NCBI RefSeq assembly: GCF_026241165.1
Contig: NZ_JAPFQN010000006.1
Coordinates: 124,001-188,000, forward strand
DNA from: Mangrovivirga halotolerans
GTDB lineage: Bacteria > Bacteroidota > Bacteroidia > Cytophagales > Cyclobacteriaceae
DNA: 64,000 bases
Reading direction: 5' to 3'
In this document: in pieces, positions 1 to 7,702 of the stretch
Layout of the letters: each line of letters starts with the position of its first letter
Numbering within the stretch: position 1 is the first letter of the stretch
Notes under the pieces: generated by a model
Database searches by the model: none
What the model was told of the DNA's origin: nothing
The model's input: the letters and a program-made list of their open reading frames with translations, nothing else
Program-made: the position numbers and the translations under genes

Positions 1-1
1 T

Positions 2-1996
2 ATTGAAATCAATAATTCAATTTATGTTTTAGGAACTACTTCTGGACCTGCCGGATATGATAAAACTGTCGGAAATAATCGTAGATATGATTATTGGCTC
101 ATCAATCTAAGTAAACAAACGGGAAATCAGATATGGCAGAAATTATATGGAGGAGATGACAATGAATTATTAAATGCAATTATAAAAACCAGCAATAATG
201 AAATCCTACTAAAAGGACACTCATTGTCAAACATTTCAGGAGACAAAACTGAACCTCGCCGAGGAGGTTATGACCTATGGTTATTAAAAATAGATAGCTC
301 TGGTAATATAATTTGGGACAAAACTTTAGGAGGAAGCGGAAATGAAACGCCCCTTACCTTTGAAAAAGGGTTAATATCAGATTCTCAGGGTAATTTAACA
401 TTATCAGCTGCTACAACCTTTTCTATTGGTGGAGATCACTCATTTCCAGGTTATGGACTATATGATTACTGGACTATCCAATTAAAGGATAATATCATAG
501 ATAATACACCTCCGACTATAATAACTAAAGACATTACCATTCAGCTTGATTTATTGGGTCATGCAACGATTACCCCGCAAGATATTGATAACGGCACTTC
601 AGACCCAAGTGGTATTGCTTTACTTGAAATTGATATTAACAATTTTGATTGCAGCAATGTAGGACCAAATACCGTAATTCTTACTGCAATTGACAATAGA
701 GGAAATTCGGCTTCTGCTCCGGCAATTGTAACCGTAGTTGATAATATTCCTCCAACTGTACTCACTAAAAACGTTACCCTTAATCTTGATGTCACAGGTA
801 ATGCTTCACTGGCACCTATTGATTTAGATAACGGTTCAACAGATGCTTGTGGTATTGCTTTATTTCAAAGTAAAGAGAATTTTACCTGTGCAGATATCGG
901 AGAGAATATAATTAATCTCGCTGTAACAGACGTAAATGGAAATATAGCAAAAGGTCAGGCTACTGTTACGGTTATTAACGATAATCCAATAATTAACAGC
1001 CTTTCCCTTCCTATTAATCCTAACCCGATAGAAACGCAAATTAATGCATCAGCTACCATAACTGATGATAATATAGTAGAAGCTGAATTTAATTGGGGAG
1101 ATGGAACCAGTTCTTTGGGAACTCTTACAGGAAATGATGTTTCTGGTGAACATAGTTATCCAATTCCTGGTGTGTATGAAATTTCACTGACCATAACAGA
1201 TGTCTGTGGACAAACGGATACAGAAATTTTCCAATATGTAGTTATTTATGATCCTTATGGTGGATTTGTTACCGGGGGTGGGTATATCTGGTCACATCCT
1301 GGCTATTACACACCTGATCCACTGGCCGAAGGAAAAGCAAACTTTGGTTTTGTAGCTAAATACAAGAAAGGAGCAACAACGCCAACCGGTAACACCCAAT
1401 TTAAATTCACTGCCGGAAACTTAAATTTCCATAGTACTGAATACGAATGGTTAGTAATTGCCGGACAAAAAGCCATGTATAAAGGTTCTGGAACGATCAA
1501 TGGATTCGGAAATTATAAGTTTATGCTTTCAGCAATTGATGGTACCACAAAAGCAGATGGAGACCGGTTTCGAATGCAGATCTGGGATATGTCTGATAAT
1601 ATAATCTATGATAATCAACCCGAAGATGATGAGAATGCTGATGCCGCAACCTATCTAGGTGGTGGTTCAATCACTATTCACGACGGAAATACAAAAGGAG
1701 GAACTTCAATGGCTGAGATTATTGCAGATGATCTCAATTCTGAATCTATTAAATTCTATCCGAACCCGGTTATTTCAACAATGAATATCCAGCTAACAAA
1801 GAAGTTTATTCAAGGAGATCAATCACTGGAAATAGAAATATTTGAAACTAACGGAAGATCAGTTGAGCTCCGTGAGTATAGTGATATTTCTTCAGAGAAA
1901 ATCCAACTTCAATTGGAATACTTAAATAAAGGCATTTATCTCATGACCTTAAGAAAAGGAGAGTTCCTGGAGTATTTCAGATTTATAAAAGAATAA
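2..1996 (+). CDS. T9SS-secreted multidomain protein, 5' end outside window
   Basis: The reading frame is open from the first bases, so the N-terminus lies upstream. In order it shows: repeats of the form DYWLIxL...GNxIWxKxxGG (about 90-320), also common in other Bacteroidota surface proteins; two HYR-like Ig-type repeats each opening with PPT (about 510-990); a PKD-like domain containing WGDG (about 990-1250); a region opening GGFVTGGGYI that resembles post-COAP-1 domains; and a C-terminal sorting domain with the KFYPNPV motif and a GIYLMTLRKG strand. The sorting domain implies export through the type IX secretion system and attachment to or release from the cell surface. The specific function is not recognisable; no catalytic motif is visible. 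A terminator hairpin follows directly. Confidence 0.88.
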   Translation: MEINNSIYVLGTTSGPAGYDKTVGNNRRYDYWLINLSKQTGNQIWQKLYGGDDNELLNAIIKTSNNEILLKGHSLSNISGDKTEPRRGGYDLWLLKIDSSGNIIWDKTLGGSGNETPLTFEKGLISDSQGNLTLSAATTFSIGGDHSFPGYGLYDYWTIQLKDNIIDNTPPTIITKDITIQLDLLGHATITPQDIDNGTSDPSGIALLEIDINNFDCSNVGPNTVILTAIDNRGNSASAPAIVTVVDNIPPTVLTKNVTLNLDVTGNASLAPIDLDNGSTDACGIALFQSKENFTCADIGENIINLAVTDVNGNIAKGQATVTVINDNPIINSLSLPINPNPIETQINASATITDDNIVEAEFNWGDGTSSLGTLTGNDVSGEHSYPIPGVYEISLTITDVCGQTDTEIFQYVVIYDPYGGFVTGGGYIWSHPGYYTPDPLAEGKANFGFVAKYKKGATTPTGNTQFKFTAGNLNFHSTEYEWLVIAGQKAMYKGSGTINGFGNYKFMLSAIDGTTKADGDRFRMQIWDMSDNIIYDNQPEDDENADAATYLGGGSITIHDGNTKGGTSMAEIIADDLNSESIKFYPNPVISTMNIQLTKKFIQGDQSLEIEIFETNGRSVELREYSDISSEKIQLQLEYLNKGIYLMTLRKGEFLEYFRFIKE

Positions 1997-2015
1997 TTCC
2001 TGATTTATGTTAAAT

Positions 2016-2048
2016 AAAAGCGCACTGAATTTTCAGTGCGCTTTTATT
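2016..2048 (+). terminator. Rho-independent terminator after the T9SS protein gene
   Basis: Inverted repeat AAAAGCGCACTGAA (2016-2029) pairs with TTCAGTGCGCTTTT (2032-2045), giving a long perfect stem with A and T tails on the two sides. It lies 20 bases after the stop codon. Confidence 0.85.
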
Positions 2049-2220
2049 ATCTTTTCAATGTTCAAGTTGGATAACTTCCCAGACTGATATTTAGCAGTGT
2101 TTTTTTCATGTAATGTTCTAAAACAAGTAGCCAATTGGCACTATAATGTTCTTATCTCAAATATGAGGGGATGTATTATTAATAAATTACTATAATGGAT
2201 CTTAGTTGATATAAATCAAA

Positions 2221-2246
2221 AAAGCCGATCAATATTGACCGGCTTT
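2221..2246 (-). terminator. Hairpin of the tRNA terminator family (copy 1)
   Basis: AAAGCCG pairs with CGGCTTT around an inner TCAA/TTGA stem with one mismatch. Read on the minus strand it is followed by a T-run, the layout of an intrinsic terminator for transcripts coming from the tRNA side. Confidence 0.55.
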
Positions 2247-2351
2247 CGTAGTAGCGGGTCAAGAATAATAGCCTATAAGGCTTTTATTCGAAGATCCTGA
2301 CAAGCTTTAGCTTCGTCATGGAAGCAGGACATTAAATAGCTAGAAACAAAA

Positions 2352-2377
2352 AAAGCCAGTCAAAAATGACCGGCTTT
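2352..2377 (-). terminator. Terminator hairpin following the broken tRNA-fMet
   Basis: AAAGCC/GGCTTT and GTCA/TGAC stem with one internal mismatch. On the minus strand it follows the tRNA 3' end by about 6 bases and is followed by a T-run. Confidence 0.65.
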
Positions 2378-2382
2378 CGTAG

Positions 2383-2444
2383 TAGCGGGAGCAGGACTCG
2401 AACCTGCGTCCGTCAGCTGACGGATATGAGCCCGACGAGCTACC
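2383..2444 (-). pseudogene. Truncated tRNA-fMet copy
   Basis: On the minus strand this keeps the D-arm 3' side (GGTAGCTCG), the GGGCTCAT half of the anticodon arm with the CAT anticodon, the complete T-arm and the acceptor 3' strand of the tRNA at 2882-2954. The 5' half is missing: at about 2445 the match stops and the sequence becomes the 3' end of the GIY-YIG gene. The 3' anticodon stem and variable region are replaced by a 16-base perfect palindrome (2409-2424). It cannot fold as a tRNA, so it is a remnant of duplication or insertion. Confidence 0.85.
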
Positions 2445-2691
2445 CGAATAAATTATAAGTATTTCTAATGAAATCTCTTCCCCTACTAGACTTGAGCTGT
2501 TTTTCCCTCTTTATCGCCAAAGTTTTACTATCAAGCTCTTCAGTGTGAATTAATTTCCAGGGTCGATATCTAATTGTAAATCCTTTGGTCGCCTTCTGGT
2601 TATGCGATAGGATTCTATCTTCCAGATCACTAGTATAACCGATATAAAGTTTATCATATTGCTCGGAATACAATACATAAACGGTAAACAT
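2440..2691 (-). CDS. Small GIY-YIG nuclease superfamily protein
   Basis: An 83-residue single-domain protein of the short GIY-YIG (UvrC/URI, UPF0213-like) family. The GIY-YIG strands are YVLYS and KLYIGYT near residues 4-19, followed by an arginine in LEDRI and the EKQLKSSRGRDF helix expected to carry the catalytic glutamate. Such small genes are common in Bacteroidota and often sit near tRNA or rRNA genes; cellular roles are mostly unknown. Here the reading frame ends at a TAG that is the TAG of the tRNA D-loop sequence GGTAGCTC in the broken tRNA-fMet copy, so its 3' end is fused to tRNA sequence. The 188-bp direct repeats flank it. I cannot tell from sequence whether it mobilised itself or was carried along by duplication. 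Confidence 0.9.
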   Translation of the reverse strand: MFTVYVLYSEQYDKLYIGYTSDLEDRILSHNQKATKGFTIRYRPWKLIHTEELDSKTLAIKREKQLKSSRGRDFIRNTYNLFG

Positions 2692-2720
2692 ATTTTAACT
2701 TGGTTTGGTTGAAATAAAAA

Positions 2721-2744
2721 AAGCCAGTCAAAAATGACCGGCTT
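2721..2744 (-). terminator. Hairpin of the tRNA terminator family (copy 3)
   Basis: AAGCC/GGCTT plus GTCA/TGAC stem, the same element as at 2221 and 2352, upstream of the GIY-YIG gene. Its transcript would be on the minus strand. Confidence 0.5.
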
Positions 2745-2851
2745 CTGTAGTAGTGGGTCAAGAATAATAGCCTATAAGGCTTTTATTCGAAGATCCTGAC
2801 AAGCTTTAGCTTCGTCATGGAAGCAGGACATTAAATAGCTAGAAACAAAAA

Positions 2852-2875
2852 AAGCCAGTCAAAAATGACCGGCTT
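2852..2875 (-). terminator. Terminator of the intact tRNA-fMet gene
   Basis: AAGCC/GGCTT and GTCA/TGAC stem located 6 bases beyond the tRNA 3' end on the minus strand and followed by seven or more T. Confidence 0.75.
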
Positions 2876-2881
2876 CTGTAG

Positions 2882-2954
<73 letters not shown>

Positions 2955-3004
2955 ATGTATCTTTGTTGGAACTAAATTTGTTCCTTCGTTTCTCAATTGG
3001 AGTA

Positions 3005-3034
3005 CAAAGGTAGGTATAATTCTGATAAAATCAA
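3005..3034 (-). promoter_or_regulatory. Promoter of tRNA-fMet (Bacteroidota type)
   Basis: On the minus strand TACCTTTG (3005-3012) fits the -7 consensus TAnnTTTG and a TTG (3032-3034) lies exactly 19 bases upstream, the expected -33 spacing. Transcription would start near 2998, leaving a leader of roughly 45 bases. Confidence 0.65.
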
Positions 3035-3035
3035 G

Positions 3036-3043
3036 TACCTTTG
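3036..3043 (+). promoter_or_regulatory. Putative -7 element for era-der
   Basis: TACCTTTG matches TAnnTTTG 18 bases before the era start codon. No clear -33 TTG is visible. It begins two bases from the -33 box of the divergent tRNA promoter. Confidence 0.4.
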
Positions 3044-3060
3044 CAAAGAAATTTTTAATT

Positions 3061-3954
3061 ATGTCAAAAACTAATCACAAAGCCGGCTTTGTAAATATAA
3101 TAGGGAAACCTAATGTGGGTAAATCAACCTTAATGAATGCGCTGATCGGAGAGAAATTATCCATCATCACTTCAAAGGCTCAAACTACCCGACACAGAAT
3201 TATGGGTCTTCTCAATGGTGAAGATTTTCAGGTTGTTTTTTCTGACACCCCGGGAATTCTAAAACCACAGTACGAACTACATAAAAGCATGATGGGCTTT
3301 GTGCACACTGCCCTGGAAGATGCTGATATATTATTATTTGTAACAGACCCTTTCGAAACGCTCGATGACGCTGATCAAATAATTGAGAAAATAAATAATA
3401 GTGATGTTCCTACTTTTGCGGTAGTCAACAAAACCGACCTTAAGAAGGATGATCAGGTAGCTAAACAGATCGAGCATTTGCAAAAGCATCTTAAGGCTGA
3501 TAAATTTTTCACTGTCTCAGCTTTAAATGGTGAAAATGTCGCATTATTATTTGATGCCATCTTAGAGCAATTACCAGAACATCCGGCTTATTATCCAAAG
3601 GATGAAATGTCTGACAGACCTGAACGATTTTTTGTCGAAGAGATTGTCAGGGAAAAAATCTTCTTAAATTATAAGAAGGAAGTGCCGTATAGTTCTGAAG
3701 TGGTCTGCACTGACTTTGAAGAAGATGATGAAATCATCAGAATATATGTAGAAATATACGTTGAAAGAAAAACCCAGCGTGCAATCATCATCGGTCACAA
3801 TGGGGAATCGATCAAAAAAGTAGGAATACAGGCAAGGGAAGATCTTGAACGGTTTTTTGGAAAAAAAGTATATTTAGAATCTTATGTCCGGGTTGAGCCA
3901 GACTGGCGTAAGAAACAGAATAAATTGAATAAATTCGGATATAACAATCAATAA
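3061..3954 (+). CDS. era: GTPase Era
   Basis: Ribosome-associated GTPase that binds the 3' end of 16S rRNA and assists 30S subunit maturation. The 297-residue protein is the usual family length. Visible motifs: G1 GKPNVGKST (residues 15-23), G3 DTPG (62-65), G4 NKTD (123-126), and a C-terminal KH-type RNA-binding domain with IIIGHNGESIKK near residues 240-255. It is followed after 9 bases by der, another ribosome-assembly GTPase, so the two are probably co-transcribed. The ATG start gives a normal short N-terminus ahead of G1. Confidence 0.97.
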   Translation: MSKTNHKAGFVNIIGKPNVGKSTLMNALIGEKLSIITSKAQTTRHRIMGLLNGEDFQVVFSDTPGILKPQYELHKSMMGFVHTALEDADILLFVTDPFETLDDADQIIEKINNSDVPTFAVVNKTDLKKDDQVAKQIEHLQKHLKADKFFTVSALNGENVALLFDAILEQLPEHPAYYPKDEMSDRPERFFVEEIVREKIFLNYKKEVPYSSEVVCTDFEEDDEIIRIYVEIYVERKTQRAIIIGHNGESIKKVGIQAREDLERFFGKKVYLESYVRVEPDWRKKQNKLNKFGYNNQ

Positions 3955-3963
3955 AGAATACTT

Positions 3964-5277
3964 ATGGCAAATATAGTTGCAATAGTAGGACGACCTAATG
4001 TAGGTAAGTCGACCCTGTTCAATCGACTTATCGAGAAAAAGCAGGCTATTATGGATGATCAACCGGGAGTAACCCGCGATCGACATTATGGTTTCGGACA
4101 CTGGACAGATAAATATTTTACAGTAATAGATACAGGTGGTTATGTTACCGGTTCTGCAGATCAATTTGAAGGAGAGATCCGTAAGCAGGTAAAGACTGCA
4201 ATGGAAGAAGCTTCAGTGATTGTATTTATGGTTGATAGCCATGTAGGAATGACTGACCTGGATAAAGAATTCGCCAATGTGGTTAGGGAAACTAACAAAC
4301 CTGTGGTTGTAGTAGCCAATAAGGCTGACAACCTGGAATATCAGATGATGGCTAATGAGTTTTATGCTCTGGGTATCACTGATGAGATTTTTCCTATATC
4401 GGCAAACAGCGGATCCGGAACAGGAGATCTCCTTGATCATATCGTCAGTCACTTTGAAGAACAAGGCGATGAAAACCCTTATGAGGGAATACCACGAATT
4501 GCAATTTTAGGTAGACCTAATGCAGGTAAATCATCATTTCTGAATACCATTACAGGTAATGTAAGGAGTATCGTTAATGAAGAAGCAGGCACCACTCGTG
4601 ATGCTGTCGACACACACTATAAGATGTATGGCCAGAATTTTATTCTTACTGATACAGCAGGTATCAGGAGAAAATCCAGGGTGAAAGAAAATATCGAGTT
4701 CTACTCTGTAATGAGATCGATACAGGCACTACAAGATAGTGATGTGTGTGTAGTAATGATTGACGCTACCAGGGGCCTGGAGTCTCAGGATGTGAACATT
4801 ATCTCTTTAGCTGTGAAATATGGTAAAGGAGTCATGATCATGATCAATAAATGGGATCTTGTTCAGGATAAAACAAGTAATACTGCCAAAGAATACAGCG
4901 ACAGAATTTATGAACGAATCGGAGACTTAAGATTCATCCCAATAATATTTACTTCGGTAACTGAAAAACAACGTATTTTTCAGGCAATGGAGCTTGCCGT
5001 CAAAATATTTGAGAACAAAAACAGGAAAATTCCTACATCAAAAATAAACGATATATTACTTAAAGAAATAGAAAAGACTCCTCCACCAGCTACAAAAGGA
5101 AAGTACATAAAAATCAAATATATCACTCAATTACCCTCTAAAACGCCATCTTTTGCATTTTTCTGTAATTTACCGCAATACATCAAGGCACCTTACCAGA
5201 GGTTTTTAGAGAATAGAATTCGTGAAAAATTTGAATTTACTGGTGTTCCTTTAAAAATCTTTTTTAGGAAAAAATAA
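3964..5277 (+). CDS. der: Ribosome-associated GTPase Der (EngA)
   Basis: Double-domain GTPase needed for 50S subunit assembly. First G domain: GRPNVGKST at residues 9-17, DTGG near 56, NKAD near 118. Second G domain: GRPNAGKSS near residue 182, DTAG, NKWD near 298. The C-terminal part is the KH-like domain typical of Der, and 437 residues is the family norm. It is the second gene of an era-der operon. Confidence 0.97.
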   Translation: MANIVAIVGRPNVGKSTLFNRLIEKKQAIMDDQPGVTRDRHYGFGHWTDKYFTVIDTGGYVTGSADQFEGEIRKQVKTAMEEASVIVFMVDSHVGMTDLDKEFANVVRETNKPVVVVANKADNLEYQMMANEFYALGITDEIFPISANSGSGTGDLLDHIVSHFEEQGDENPYEGIPRIAILGRPNAGKSSFLNTITGNVRSIVNEEAGTTRDAVDTHYKMYGQNFILTDTAGIRRKSRVKENIEFYSVMRSIQALQDSDVCVVMIDATRGLESQDVNIISLAVKYGKGVMIMINKWDLVQDKTSNTAKEYSDRIYERIGDLRFIPIIFTSVTEKQRIFQAMELAVKIFENKNRKIPTSKINDILLKEIEKTPPPATKGKYIKIKYITQLPSKTPSFAFFCNLPQYIKAPYQRFLENRIREKFEFTGVPLKIFFRKK

Positions 5278-5286
5278 TATTATCAT

Positions 5287-5294
5287 TATCTTTG
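5287..5294 (+). promoter_or_regulatory. Putative -7 element for the acidic lipoprotein gene
   Basis: TATCTTTG fits TAnnTTTG and lies 44 bases before the chosen ATG (5339). This supports 5339 over a more upstream start near 5312. A matching -33 TTG is not evident. Confidence 0.4.
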
Positions 5295-5338
5295 TTGCCA
5301 TCAATATATTTTTGTTCAATTACCAAATTATTTGCACG

Positions 5339-5617
5339 ATGAAAAAATTATTTGCCTTATTATTAGTAGCAGGATTTATGACTGCGATGGTTTCATGTGG
5401 TGGAAATGCATCTTCAGAAGGTGAAGAAGCAGCTACTGAAGTTTCTGCTGAGGAATCTGCAGTTGAAGAGAACGTAGAAGAAGCTACTGAAGAAGTAGAA
5501 GAAGCAGCTGAAGAAGCTACTGAAGAAGTAGAAGAAGCTGGCGAAGAAGCTACTGAAGAAGCTGAAGAAGCTACTGAAGAAGTAGAAGAAGAAGTGACTG
5601 AAGAGTCTGCTGAGTAA
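5339..5617 (+). CDS. Small acidic repeat lipoprotein
   Basis: A 92-residue predicted lipoprotein of unknown function. The start MKKLFALLLVAGFMTAMVSC is a lipoprotein signal with the lipidated cysteine at residue 20. The mature part is almost entirely a low-complexity series of EEATEEVEEA-like repeats with no aromatic residues, so it should be a highly negatively charged, helical or disordered tether. I chose 5339 because it gives a clean lipoprotein signal; a start at 5312 would add an unlikely hydrophobic prefix. A terminator follows. Confidence 0.8.
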   Translation: MKKLFALLLVAGFMTAMVSCGGNASSEGEEAATEVSAEESAVEENVEEATEEVEEAAEEATEEVEEAGEEATEEAEEATEEVEEEVTEESAE

Positions 5618-5644
5618 TTTATACTCACTTCTATAAAAATTATG

Positions 5645-5674
5645 GAGCCTTGATTTAATCAGGGCTCTTTTTTT
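5645..5674 (+). terminator. Rho-independent terminator after the lipoprotein gene
   Basis: GAGCC (5645-5649) and TGATT pair with AATCA and GGCTC (5663-5667) around one mismatch, followed by a run of seven T. Confidence 0.85.
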
Positions 5675-5681
5675 ATCTTTG
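5650..5681 (+). promoter_or_regulatory. Promoter of the SprT-like gene, overlapping the upstream terminator
   Basis: TATCTTTG (5674-5681) fits the -7 box and TTG (5650-5652) lies 21 bases upstream, inside the terminator stem. Transcription would begin at about 5687-5689, on or next to the ATG, suggesting a leaderless mRNA. Confidence 0.5.
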
Positions 5682-5688
5682 CTACCGT

Positions 5689-6321
5689 ATGATTGAAGCG
5701 CTGAAAAAGAAATATGCTTCCGGTCGAAAAACTTTTGAGAAATATTTACCGGAGCCCGCTGTAGAATATTGCTTTGAACTCTGGCTAACTTATTCTTTTC
5801 GATTTAAGATCACCAAAGACAGGCAAAGTAAGCTTGGTGACTACAGATATGATCCCGGCACCAAAATCCACTCTGTTTCGGTAAACCACAATCTTAATAA
5901 ATATCAGTTCCTGATCACATACATTCATGAAGTTGCCCATCTGGCTGTTCATAAAAAACATGGCAACCGTGTTTCCCCTCATGGGCAAACATGGAAAAAG
6001 CAGTTTAGAGAACTTTTTTTACCAGTCTTAAATGACACGGTATTCCCCGATGACATTTTGAGAATATTGGCAAGGCATATGAAAAACCCAAAAGCCTCAA
6101 CTCATGCTGATGCAAATTTATCTATGGCACTTGCTGCATATGATGATAACAATGAAGAAATCACTTTTCTAGAGGCTGTACCAGAGGGAAAAAACTTTAT
6201 TTTCAGGAGTAAAAAATATCAGAAATTAGAAACCCGTAGAACTCGTGTGGTATGCTTAGAAGTATCCAGTGGGAAAAAGTACCTTATTAATAAAGTTGCC
6301 AGGGTCACCACAGATTCCTAA
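5689..6321 (+). CDS. SprT-like zinc metalloprotease-fold protein
   Basis: A 210-residue protein with the SprT-like HExxH signature HEVAH at residues 80-84, embedded in the usual YIHEVAHLAVHKKHGN...PHGQTWKKQF context. The SprT/Spartan family has a zincin fold; bacterial members are poorly characterised, and any protease role (for example at DNA-protein crosslinks, as for Spartan) is only by analogy. The predicted promoter sits immediately upstream, so the message may have no leader. Its 3' end overlaps the convergent gene at 6318 by 4 bases. Confidence 0.85.
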   Translation: MIEALKKKYASGRKTFEKYLPEPAVEYCFELWLTYSFRFKITKDRQSKLGDYRYDPGTKIHSVSVNHNLNKYQFLITYIHEVAHLAVHKKHGNRVSPHGQTWKKQFRELFLPVLNDTVFPDDILRILARHMKNPKASTHADANLSMALAAYDDNNEEITFLEAVPEGKNFIFRSKKYQKLETRRTRVVCLEVSSGKKYLINKVARVTTDS

Positions 6322-6887
6322 AGCCCTAGTCTTTTAGAAAATTCTCTACTGATTCTTTCCATCAGCATTGCTGGCTTAAAAGTGCGCCAGTTGATCAATT
6401 CAAGTGAGCCTCCAAAATCTATATAGGAATCAATACCATAATTCTTCCATTCCTGGTAAACGTGCTCATGAAACCCAACAGCACATATCCAACCATCTTC
6501 AATATCATCAAACCACTCCTCGTAGTAACTATCATCATCACCGTGGAAATTAAAAACATTTTCTCCTATTAGAAGAAATTTGTTAATTCCCTCATTGATC
6601 AAAGGGTCAATTACATTCCGTTTTAAGTGCATTGAGTCGTTTGTAATTGCATCATTCCATTCACCAATAAACTCAATTATACAAGTACTCCTCTCATAAT
6701 CTACATAAAGCAGTTTGGCATACAAGGTGTCGCTACCTATATAATCCCATGCAGGATCGATATAATAGCCATAGATGTTATCTGTATACAGGTCAAAATT
6801 ATAGGTCTTGCCATAAAACGGAGATCGTTCATCATCTTCCGGTTTATAGTATTTCAACCAGTTCTCATATGGAATGAGATCATGCAT
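6318..6887 (-). CDS. Conserved hypothetical protein downstream of murQ
   Basis: A 189-residue acidic soluble protein that I do not recognise. It is rich in Y, W, D and E (for example DDDSYYEEWFDDIEDGW), has no signal peptide and no membrane segment. It begins 5 bases after the murQ stop and is probably the last gene of the ispH-murQ operon. Position is the only clue to its role, so no function is proposed. Its end overlaps the convergent SprT-like gene. Confidence 0.75.
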   Translation of the reverse strand: MHDLIPYENWLKYYKPEDDERSPFYGKTYNFDLYTDNIYGYYIDPAWDYIGSDTLYAKLLYVDYERSTCIIEFIGEWNDAITNDSMHLKRNVIDPLINEGINKFLLIGENVFNFHGDDDSYYEEWFDDIEDGWICAVGFHEHVYQEWKNYGIDSYIDFGGSLELINWRTFKPAMLMERISREFSKRLGL

Positions 6888-6892
6888 GAAAT

Positions 6893-7702
6893 TTACTTCT
6901 TATAATGCTCTATCACTTTTCTTACTGATCCATAACTCGATAAGAGTTCTTGTGCTTCAACCCTCGAGATGTTTAAAGAATTCATCAGCATTCTACATCC
7001 ACGGTCAACGAGCTTATCATTACTTAGTTGCATGTCAACCATTTTATTACCCTTAACACGACCAAGGCTGACCATCACCCCTGTAGAGATCATATTAAGA
7101 ATAAGTTTTTGGGCTGTCCCTGCTTTCATTCGTGTACTTCCCGTGACAAATTCAGGTCCTACTACCGCCTCCACTGGTACCTCAACTGCCTGGGCAAGCG
7201 GGCTACCATCATTGCAAGTAATACATCCTGTGAATAAGCCATTTTTTCGAGCATCTTTCACACCACCAATTACATAAGGAGTAGTTCCCGACGCTGCAAT
7301 CCCGATGACTGAATCATTAGGCCCTATATTATATTCACTTAAATCTTTCCATGCCTGTGCTGTATCATCCTCGGCAAACTCTACAGCCTTGCGTATTGCA
7401 CTATCTCCCCCTGCAATAAGTCCAATCACCATATCATGAGAAACTCCAAAAGTAGGAGGGCACTCTGATGCATCTACAATACCAAGTCTGCCACTAGTAC
7501 CGGCACCGATATAAAATAATCGTCCTCCGGCTTTCATCCTCTTTGAAACCTCAACAACTATTTTCTCTATCTGGGGAATACATCCTTCAACTACCTCTGG
7601 AACTTTCTTATCTTCCTTATTGATGGAATGCAGTAGTTCACCAACAGGCATATTTTCAAGGTTGTCATATAAGGAGTCTGATTCTGTAGTTCTGTCTTTC
7701 AT
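6893..7702 (-). CDS. murQ: N-acetylmuramic acid 6-phosphate etherase
   Basis: Cleaves the lactyl ether of MurNAc-6-phosphate to give GlcNAc-6-phosphate and lactate in peptidoglycan recycling. The 269-residue protein carries the SIS-domain signature IGAGTSGRLGIVDASECPPT; Glu80 in this stretch and Glu111 match the two acidic residues important in E. coli MurQ. The SIS fold continues through GIAASGTTPY and GSTRMKAGTAQK. It overlaps the upstream sugar kinase by 4 bases (ATGA). No PTS transporter is nearby, so the substrate is more likely made by the adjacent kinase than by PTS uptake. Confidence 0.95.
   Translation of the reverse strand: MKDRTTESDSLYDNLENMPVGELLHSINKEDKKVPEVVEGCIPQIEKIVVEVSKRMKAGGRLFYIGAGTSGRLGIVDASECPPTFGVSHDMVIGLIAGGDSAIRKAVEFAEDDTAQAWKDLSEYNIGPNDSVIGIAASGTTPYVIGGVKDARKNGLFTGCITCNDGSPLAQAVEVPVEAVVGPEFVTGSTRMKAGTAQKLILNMISTGVMVSLGRVKGNKMVDMQLSNDKLVDRGCRMLMNSLNISRVEAQELLSSYGSVRKVIEHYKK

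Larger units (their letters stand above)
2221..2408. repeat. 188-bp direct repeat, copy A
   Basis: Nearly identical to 2720-2907 at a constant offset of 499 bases. Each copy holds a terminator-like hairpin, an 8-10 base scrap matching the tRNA 3' end (GTAGCGGG in this copy), about 90 bases of hairpin-rich spacer, a second hairpin, and the 3' part of a tRNA-fMet gene. The differences are a few substitutions, mostly around the hairpins. The two copies flank the GIY-YIG gene, consistent with a segmental duplication. Confidence 0.9.

Noticed and set aside
2440-2691. GIY-YIG gene as part of an insertion sequence or integron
   Set aside because: No terminal inverted repeats, transposase or integrase are present; the flanking direct repeats are explained by duplicated tRNA-terminator sequence.
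2958-2965. TATCTTTG next to the tRNA 5' end as an era promoter
   Set aside because: It lies right at the tRNA gene boundary, has no -33 TTG at the proper distance, and the box at 3036 is closer to era.
5320-5628. Long serine/alanine-rich reading frame opposite the acidic lipoprotein gene
   Set aside because: It is the antisense reflection of the EEATEEVEEA codon repeats; the plus-strand frame has a lipoprotein signal and a terminator.
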